A stretch of DNA of 64,000 bases from Halonotius sp046719765 (lineage in GTDB: Archaea > Halobacteriota > Halobacteria > Halobacteriales > Haloferacaceae), in NCBI RefSeq assembly GCF_046719765.1, contig NZ_JABEBY010000014.1, forward strand, positions 1 through 64,000. The letters are read 5' to 3'. The stretch's first letter is position 1. Each line of letters starts with the position of its first letter. The position numbers and the translations under genes were made by a program. Below are positions 59,601 to 64,000 of the stretch, one piece after another. The notes below the pieces were generated by a model that was not told where the DNA came from, searched no databases, and worked only from the letters and a program-made list of their open reading frames with translations.

Positions 59601-62600
59601 TTCGATGTGAATGAAACTCCGCTCGCAGACGGATTCGATATACTCGCGGTTGGCTTCGAACTCCTCGGGCGTGAAGACGTAGCCGACCTGGTCGACATCG
59701 GCCTTCGGCACGCGTCGCGGCTGGAAGCCGAGTTCGGCAGTAAACGTGTGACCATGCACCGAGGGTCGAACCCAGACCTCGTAATCGTCGACGAACTCGG
59801 TGAGGTCGACCGTTTCGAGGCGGTCGCCGCCGTCGTACGTCCAGTCGTGCGGGAGTTCGTAGTTGCAGTAATCCTCCAGGTCGCCGGCCTCGACAAAACT
59901 GTATCCGTCTTCGGTGATCCCGTTGCGGTCGTTTTTCCGGACGAGCATCCGGTGGTTCGGCGTCACGCTGAAATCGATCTTGCTCGTCTCGATGTCGACG
60001 AGTTCGTCGCGGTAGTCCGGATACGCGTGGGTTTCGGTGACCGGCTTGAGTTCGAGTTCCTGGGTCTCCGGATCGAGCGAGTAGACCTGATCGCCGACCG
60101 CAAGTTCCGTGATGTCGCGCACGCCCGTCGGCGTCAGCACCTCCGTATCCGGCGTAAAGCAGTTCATGATGACCTTCACCGCCGCCTGCTGGGTGTCGTA
60201 AATTTCGTAGGCCGAACTGTCCGGGTCGTGCTGGTTCCGCAGTTCCTTCTTTTCTTCTCGCTCCGTCAGGAGTTCGTCGACCATCTCGCGCATGATCCCG
60301 TCCGGCTCCTTGCGGAACTGCGTCCCGTTGGGCGCGCGGTAGGTGTCGTCCTCGTAGTCGTCGTCGACCTTGGTCTCGGGGCCCGCGTTAATCGTTACCA
60401 TGCACATTGGGTAGAGACTCTTTAAGTCCAGTACGCTGATATTTTCACGAACACCCGTAATCGGATCGAAGACGGCTCCGCCCTCAAAATCCTCGGACTC
60501 TTGTTGACCTTTTGTCGGCAATGCGAACTTTCCGTACGCCTTGTGTAGCACGTACTGGTCGACGGCGTCACCGGGCGTCGGTGCGTCTTCGAGTTTACAG
60601 CCGACGAACTTGCGCACCTCGTCCCAGAAGTCGATCAACCCCTGCTTGCGGTCGATCTCGACACAGAGTTCCACATCCCGGAGGTTGTATTCGAGCAGCT
60701 GTGTCGGGTCGTCCTCCCACAGATCGCCGATGTCGCCGGCGTAGCGTTCCTTGCCGACGCCGAGTTCGAGTTCGCCGACGGCGTCAAGGCGGTAGGAGTC
60801 GAGTTCGGTGAACTGGGTGCGCTTGTAGCCGTACAGCAGGTCGAAGACGACCCGGCCCTTGATGTCGGGCCCACCCCAGCCGGAGCGCCAGACCTCGTCA
60901 ATGCGAGAGAGGCGGTCGACCGAGAGATCGTACTGACTCGCCGGATCAATCTCTTCCATCCGGTCGAGGAAGTACGGGACATCGAAATCCTCACAGTTAT
61001 GAACAAGACAATCATCCGCGAAGAAATTGTGCGTGGTCGTCTCGATGTCGTAGGTCGTCTCTGTCCCGACACGCTCCACATCCTCAACTTTTACAAACAC
61101 GTACTCCTGCCACTCGTCGAGGGTCGTTTCGTGTCGTTTGAGGCTGATCCCTCGGCGGTGTTTGTCTCGGCCGATCCGTCGTTCGTCGGTTCCGACGTCG
61201 GCCTCAAAGAGCGCGTACGGGATATTCTCGCTTCGGCCGCTCTTTCCGCCGTCCAGTGCTTTCAGCGCGTCTCGCTTTTCGGAGTGAGAGAGATGCGGGA
61301 GAACCCGGTCTCTGAGCCGCTGGATCTCACGCTCCGCGTCCGGTACTCGAACCACGTTCTCGCGCTGCTCTGCGTAGATGCCGAGTCGGCGGAATAACTT
61401 CAGGTACCATCGTCCGATAGACCGATTTTCGGCCGCAACGGTCACCGAAGACGAGACGTGGCCGTCTCCGTCGATAACGCCCGCCAAGAACCGTTCTATA
61501 TACGACTCCGGAAGTTCGAAAACCGTCGAGAGATCGACGTCTCCCTCGTTTTTGTCGCCCAACGGAATCCCGAGCCCGTTGAACGCGTACATCCGGGTGT
61601 AGTCTAGTACGTTCTGCTTGTAGCAGCCCTTTCCGTCGGGTTCGAGATGCGTCTCACCGGGGAACTGTTGGTGTAACTCCTCACGCGTGTTGTAGAAACG
61701 GATGCCGTCATCGGACGACATCGTCCCGTCCGTGAGAACGAGCCCTGCGAGATACAGCTCGTGGTCGGTGAGCTCTCTGTCGAGGTCGTTCCGCGTGCGG
61801 CGGTACTCCCGCCCGCCATCAGGAAGCGCAACATCGTACCGGTCAGCCGCGAGTTGACAGCGCTCTGGAGTCCATATATCCGTATCTGGGTGGTATAACG
61901 TTCCCGTAGCGAGGCCGAACTCCGATGCGAGTTCCGAGACCGCACCGGACGGGAGTTTGGATTTGAACGATCTGATCGGCTCTGTACTTCCGAACCGCTG
62001 GCATTCAACCGGGACGAGATCACTGAGGGTCGGAACACGCTCCGAGTCGACGTTCAATTGTCGCGGCTTGAGGAGATAGTCCCCAACTTCGATCTCTCCC
62101 CCCTCCTTCCAGTCGACGTGATCATCGTCACCAACCATCACACGATGATCCGCCGAACTGCGGAGATCAGTTCCGTCTGCAAGCCTGTATCTGAGAATCT
62201 CCTTCTCGCTTTCCCATTTGTTCGTGACCTCCGCGGTCGTTGTCCGCTGGTCGTCGCCCCCCAGCACCTCGTCGCCGACAGAGACGTCCTCGATCCGTTC
62301 TTCGGTTCCGTCCGCTTTGAGAATTTGACTATCCGCCGGTAGACAGTTCCACCCGGTGAAGAGATCTGGATCGGTGTCGTCGATGTAGTCGATAAAGGCA
62401 TCCAGCATCGCCGCCTCGCTGTCGAAGGTGCGAACCTCGACTGCGAGATGGTCGGCGTAGGGGTCGTAGTTCGGCAGGTCGTTGGGTATCTCACCGTCCC
62501 CGTCGGGGGCCTCGTAGAGCCACGCGATGTACTGGTCGTCGAAGGAGTCGTAGCTGGTCAGACAGACGATCGGCTCCTCGCCGTCTTCCGGAAAGCCGCG

Positions 62601-63299
62601 GCGGTCGTCGACCTCGATATCGAAGATGTTGACCCGGAGATCGCTGTCGACATCGGCGGCGACGACCTCGGTGTGTGGGACTTGGATCGTGTTCGGTTCG
62701 TCGTCGCTGTCGTCGTCGCCACTGTCACCGAGTCGCCGCTCGGAGACTTCGATCCCGCTGTTGATCCCCTTGTCGATCAGAAACCGGTTGGGAAACAGGA
62801 TGTCGGCCTCGTAGTGGTCGAACTCGTCGCGGATCTCGCCCACGTCCCGCGGCGTGCGACCGATAACCTTGGTCAGCTTCTCGCCGCGAATACTCTCGAA
62901 GGGCTCGCCGTCAGGGTCGGTCTCGCGGCTGTCGACGACGACATCATACTCCTCTTCGGGCGGCGTGTCCAGCGAGTCGGTTGGGACGTAGAAGTAGGGT
63001 TCGAAGCCGAGGACGCGGACGTGTTCGTGGGTGCCGTCGGCGCGGCGACCGAAGACGTGGATGATCGGGTGTTCCTCGCGGCCGCTGCCCTCGATGGTGT
63101 AATCGACCTGTGTGACCATCAGTTCGACCGTGCCAGTCGAGTCGGGAAACTTCGCGTCGTCGACATCGACGACCTCGCTGATTCGGCCGCCGCCGTTGCC
63201 GGCGACGACCGCGGCCGCATCGTCCGCGTCGGTGGCGTCGGCCGGGTCGGCGGCGTCGGCCTCGGAAGAAGAAAACGTTGAGAGATCCGACTGTGTCAT
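56628..63299 (-). CDS. polB: family-B DNA polymerase PolB with three inteins
   Basis: 2223 residues, of which 1301 are inteins; the mature polymerase is 922 residues, normal for a replicative archaeal PolB. The N-terminal region has Exo I VNIFDIEVDD, Exo II NCEDFD (interrupted by intein 1 directly after the Asn) and Exo III YNLRDVEL. Motif A is VLDLKSLYP, motif B KVIMN-SLYGVTG (interrupted by intein 2) and motif C VAYGD-TDS (interrupted by intein 3). The start ATG at 63299 (MTQSDLSTFSSSEA) is the first good one and a TATA element TTTTTATC lies about 25 bases upstream. All three inteins keep splice residues, although intein 2 ends in Gln. Confidence 0.96.
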   Translation of the reverse strand: MTQSDLSTFSSSEADAADPADATDADDAAAVVAGNGGGRISEVVDVDDAKFPDSTGTVELMVTQVDYTIEGSGREEHPIIHVFGRRADGTHEHVRVLGFEPYFYVPTDSLDTPPEEEYDVVVDSRETDPDGEPFESIRGEKLTKVIGRTPRDVGEIRDEFDHYEADILFPNRFLIDKGINSGIEVSERRLGDSGDDDSDDEPNTIQVPHTEVVAADVDSDLRVNIFDIEVDDRRGFPEDGEEPIVCLTSYDSFDDQYIAWLYEAPDGDGEIPNDLPNYDPYADHLAVEVRTFDSEAAMLDAFIDYIDDTDPDLFTGWNCLPADSQILKADGTEERIEDVSVGDEVLGGDDQRTTTAEVTNKWESEKEILRYRLADGTDLRSSADHRVMVGDDDHVDWKEGGEIEVGDYLLKPRQLNVDSERVPTLSDLVPVECQRFGSTEPIRSFKSKLPSGAVSELASEFGLATGTLYHPDTDIWTPERCQLAADRYDVALPDGGREYRRTRNDLDRELTDHELYLAGLVLTDGTMSSDDGIRFYNTREELHQQFPGETHLEPDGKGCYKQNVLDYTRMYAFNGLGIPLGDKNEGDVDLSTVFELPESYIERFLAGVIDGDGHVSSSVTVAAENRSIGRWYLKLFRRLGIYAEQRENVVRVPDAEREIQRLRDRVLPHLSHSEKRDALKALDGGKSGRSENIPYALFEADVGTDERRIGRDKHRRGISLKRHETTLDEWQEYVFVKVEDVERVGTETTYDIETTTHNFFADDCLVHNCEDFDVPYFLDRMEEIDPASQYDLSVDRLSRIDEVWRSGWGGPDIKGRVVFDLLYGYKRTQFTELDSYRLDAVGELELGVGKERYAGDIGDLWEDDPTQLLEYNLRDVELCVEIDRKQGLIDFWDEVRKFVGCKLEDAPTPGDAVDQYVLHKAYGKFALPTKGQQESEDFEGGAVFDPITGVRENISVLDLKSLYPMCMVTINAGPETKVDDDYEDDTYRAPNGTQFRKEPDGIMREMVDELLTEREEKKELRNQHDPDSSAYEIYDTQQAAVKVIMNCFTPDTEVLTPTGVRDITELAVGDQVYSLDPETQELELKPVTETHAYPDYRDELVDIETSKIDFSVTPNHRMLVRKNDRNGITEDGYSFVEAGDLEDYCNYELPHDWTYDGGDRLETVDLTEFVDDYEVWVRPSVHGHTFTAELGFQPRRVPKADVDQVGYVFTPEEFEANREYIESVCERSFIHIESGRKWIPRTYDGDDFLAFLAWYITEGNVYTSDAKAFGDNYRGSATTVQIAQEAIADGGSAEADHHAAIGDLLDRMGLDYYVDDRSYQFTSKLLGDLLEDLCGDDSFSKRIPELVFEASTDQKERFLSVLIDGDGDRQPNSWRYSTSSEELRDDVLRLCTHLGITASYNADSGTWRIYVTEESKNSFRMHRSGSRSTADDGVYCVTVADNHTLLAGRNGKFQFVGQSLYGVTGWDRFRLYDKEGAAAVTATGREVIDFTETVASELDYEVAYGDSVTGDRPVVVRDPDGIVRVLPIQDLFERATASTGDTVVITADGGAVGSASGGKDRRRLDGWEALSLAADGEPEWQPIQQAIRHEVDKPIINLQHKFGESTTTRDHSYVVDDNGEFVETTPDDVDEPLRIPGMPAVDTVETIDVYEVLDGYTREYEDGRSVGSEDAATKTKRVHANEEWVWFGHDHHNELSKPVKVQRYIDIDSEDGAALLRLLAAYITEGSASTIETTESRFGASICESREAWLEGLRSDYYRLFENTTASVIASDSSGARTVEYETCEGSQTVTYDDATYKLQLMSELAAVFFREFAGQTSRGKRVPGFVFNLPADAQDLFINTLIEGDGSREFPRYTDAYSERHFAFETTSRELAAGLSMLLTQREQKHSLKYRDAKDSYTIRTCDSYRGGRDPVLTEVDHDGYVYDLSVADNENFVDGVGGVVLHNTDSVMLELDSEVDKAEAIEQSFEIEEHINSRYDDFASDELNAAEHRFQIEFEKLYRRFFQAGRKKRYAGHIIWKEGKDVDDIDITGFEYKRSDIAPITKQVQKEVIETIVTGDDLEADREEVREYLTTVIEEFLDGERSVEEIGIPGGIGKRLDAYETPTAQVRGAQYANLLLGTNFDRGSKPKRLYLEDVHSSFFRRMEDEKGLDPRQDPLYGEFKRDPDVICFEYADQLPDEFEIDREKMLEKTLKGPISRVIEALDMSWDEIKTGQTQTGLEQYW
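57465..58781 (-). other. PolB intein 3, in motif C
   Basis: 439 residues (1507-1945 of the precursor) between YGD and TDS. It begins with Ser (SVTGDRPVVVRDPDG), has B-block TRDH, LAGLIDADG motifs LLRLLAAYITEG and LFINTLIEGDGS, and ends VVLHN before the extein Thr. Confidence 0.9.
58926..60161 (-). other. PolB intein 2, in motif B
   Basis: 412 residues (1047-1458) inserted between KVIMN and SLYG. It begins CFTPDTEVLTPTG, has B-block TPNH and LAGLIDADG motifs FLAFLAWYITEG and FLSVLIDGDG. It ends KFQFVGQ before the extein Ser, so the last residue is Gln and the penultimate is Gly. Confidence 0.9.
60996..62345 (-). other. PolB intein 1, in exonuclease motif II
   Basis: 450 residues (319-768) inserted between GWN and CEDFD. 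It begins CLPADSQILKADG, has B-block ADHR, LAGLIDADG motifs LYLAGLVLTDGT and FLAGVIDGDGH, and ends LVHN before an extein Cys. Confidence 0.9.
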
Positions 63300-63321
63300 A
63301 GCATCCCCTTGCGTCGTTTGG

Positions 63322-63330
63322 ATAAAAAGA
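63322..63330 (-). promoter_or_regulatory. TATA element of polB
   Basis: GGATAAAAA on the plus strand, TTTTTATCC on the minus strand, about 25 bases before the ATG at 63299. It supports that start. Confidence 0.55.
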
Positions 63331-63432
63331 CCCGGTGTTCGATCGATCGCCCGCCCAGCGACCACACAGCGGGCGGCAATCCTCGGTGTGACGACAAACT
63401 ATTTACCATGTCACTAACTACCAAAGGACAGC

Positions 63433-63606
63433 ATGTCTACCCACGCGGACAACCACCAAGCGGATAGCGCGGTAGCGACCGAGCCGGCCGGCGTCGAAAC
63501 CGTCGAATCCTATGAGGTCGACGGCGGGGTTGTGCTGTTCGACGCGGAAAACCCACTGGCGTGGGTTGAAACGACCGAGGCGGTCTCGGTGCAGGAAGCG
63601 GTGTAG
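63433..63606 (+). CDS. 57-residue haloarchaeal protein of unknown function
   Basis: Starts at ATG 63433, ends TAG at 63604-63606. The sequence is acidic, with the central beta-like element SYEVDGGVVLFDAENPLAWV. A TATA candidate TATTTA (63400-63405) is 27 bases before the ATG; a separate ATG at 63408 would give a 19-residue frame and was rejected. It looks like a conserved small haloarchaeal protein next to polB, but no family name is sure. Confidence 0.65.
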   Translation: MSTHADNHQADSAVATEPAGVETVESYEVDGGVVLFDAENPLAWVETTEAVSVQEAV

Positions 63607-63648
63607 CCCGACAGGAATCCTTTTGCTGGCAGCCATTCGACAGCGAGT

Positions 63649-64000
63649 GTGTCCTCGGAGTCACCCGACGAGCAGGCCGAGACGGTCGATCCAGCCGACA
63701 GCAGGTCGGCTGTCGACGATGCGGCGGGTGACACAGCGGCGAGTGCGACCGACGAGACCGACGACGACCGCTCGTACGAACAGCGCGTGCTGGATGAGTT
63801 GGTACCGGAGATCAGCGTCGGCGACGAGCCAGCCGACACCGCCACCGATCCTGACGACGGCGGCATCCGAAACCGGATCGATGGGGAGCCAGCGGCCGAA
63901 ACGCCGACCGGCGAGGGTGACAGCGGGCTCGCCGACGCGCTTGAGGAACTCGACGAGGAGCTCCAGCAGGCGTTTATCCGGGTCGTCGTCGGGATCAAAG
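63649..64000 (+). CDS. acidic protein of unknown function (5' part, truncated by window end)
   Basis: Starts at GTG 63649 (the encoded protein begins MSSESPDEQAETV) and stays open to the window end, giving 117 complete codons. The visible part is strongly acidic and Ala/Thr/Asp-rich, with a helix near SYEQRVLDELVPEI and a hydrophobic stretch beginning at AFIRVVVGIK, which may be the start of a membrane helix. It follows the 57-residue gene by 42 bases. Function unknown. Confidence 0.6.
   Translation, partial: MSSESPDEQAETVDPADSRSAVDDAAGDTAASATDETDDDRSYEQRVLDELVPEISVGDEPADTATDPDDGGIRNRIDGEPAAETPTGEGDSGLADALEELDEELQQAFIRVVVGIK

Noticed and set aside
63408..63467. 19-residue frame starting at ATG 63408
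   Set aside because: It is only three bases from the TATA box and is replaced by the ATG at 63433 at the right distance.

Overview
The window is chromosomal DNA of a haloarchaeon (class Halobacteria). The evidence is strongly acidic proteins, high GC at third positions that leaves long open frames opposite real genes, A/T-rich TATA elements about 25 bases before start codons (leaderless transcripts), Tat lipoproteins, a HalX response regulator, aRF1, aIF5A, archaeal AlaRS and family-B DNA polymerase. The genus cannot be fixed from the sequence. No rRNA, tRNA, CRISPR array, prophage or replication origin was recognised.

Bases 1-18.4 kb: a lone HTH antitoxin-like regulator, a YVTN beta-propeller lipoprotein divergent from NosL, aRF1 with a HalX regulator, and scattered metabolic genes (PAPS-reductase family, GapN-like aldehyde dehydrogenase, diphthamide ligase, DJ-1, polyprenyl synthase). 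Two toxin-antitoxin modules (RHH/RelE at 9.4 kb, VapBC at 17.8 kb) have palindromes at their promoters. A membrane HTH protein, a secreted protein and a type IV pilin lie at 13.3-16.6 kb. Bases 18.5-33.6 kb: alaS, a secreted protein with an RND/MMPL exporter, a J-domain/2Fe-2S ferredoxin, an alpha/beta-hydrolase lacking its nucleophile, a Sulfolobus-type ferredoxin, a biotin ECF transporter (bioYMN) with a BirA-type operator over its TATA box, CMI4, a lone Cas4-like protein, Sua5, and aIF5A coupled to an agmatinase.

Bases 33.6-35.3 kb hold an IS1341-type element with TnpB only. Bases 35.5-47.8 kb form a phosphate island: PPP phosphatase, polyphosphate kinase 1, LMW phosphatase/arsenate reductase, AbrB-PhoU regulator, pstS-pstC-pstA-pstB-phoU with one-base overlaps, and a second phoU. 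Four of its intergenic regions carry an exact ACTATATA octamer and a fifth has a near match, which suggests common control. These genes would import phosphate, sense it and store it as polyphosphate.

Bases 47.8-64 kb: a MATE exporter, a glutaredoxin, small zinc proteins, an acyl-CoA thioesterase, and an AT-rich insert (about 50.7-51.7 kb) with a four-helix membrane protein and a previously untracked 50-residue peptide. The iron-sulfur cluster SufC-SufB-SufD follows, read leftward into a ferritin-like protein and a DtxR regulator. PolB (2223 residues) is interrupted by three LAGLIDADG inteins placed in Exo II, motif B and motif C. The right edge has a small conserved-looking protein and the start of a truncated acidic protein.
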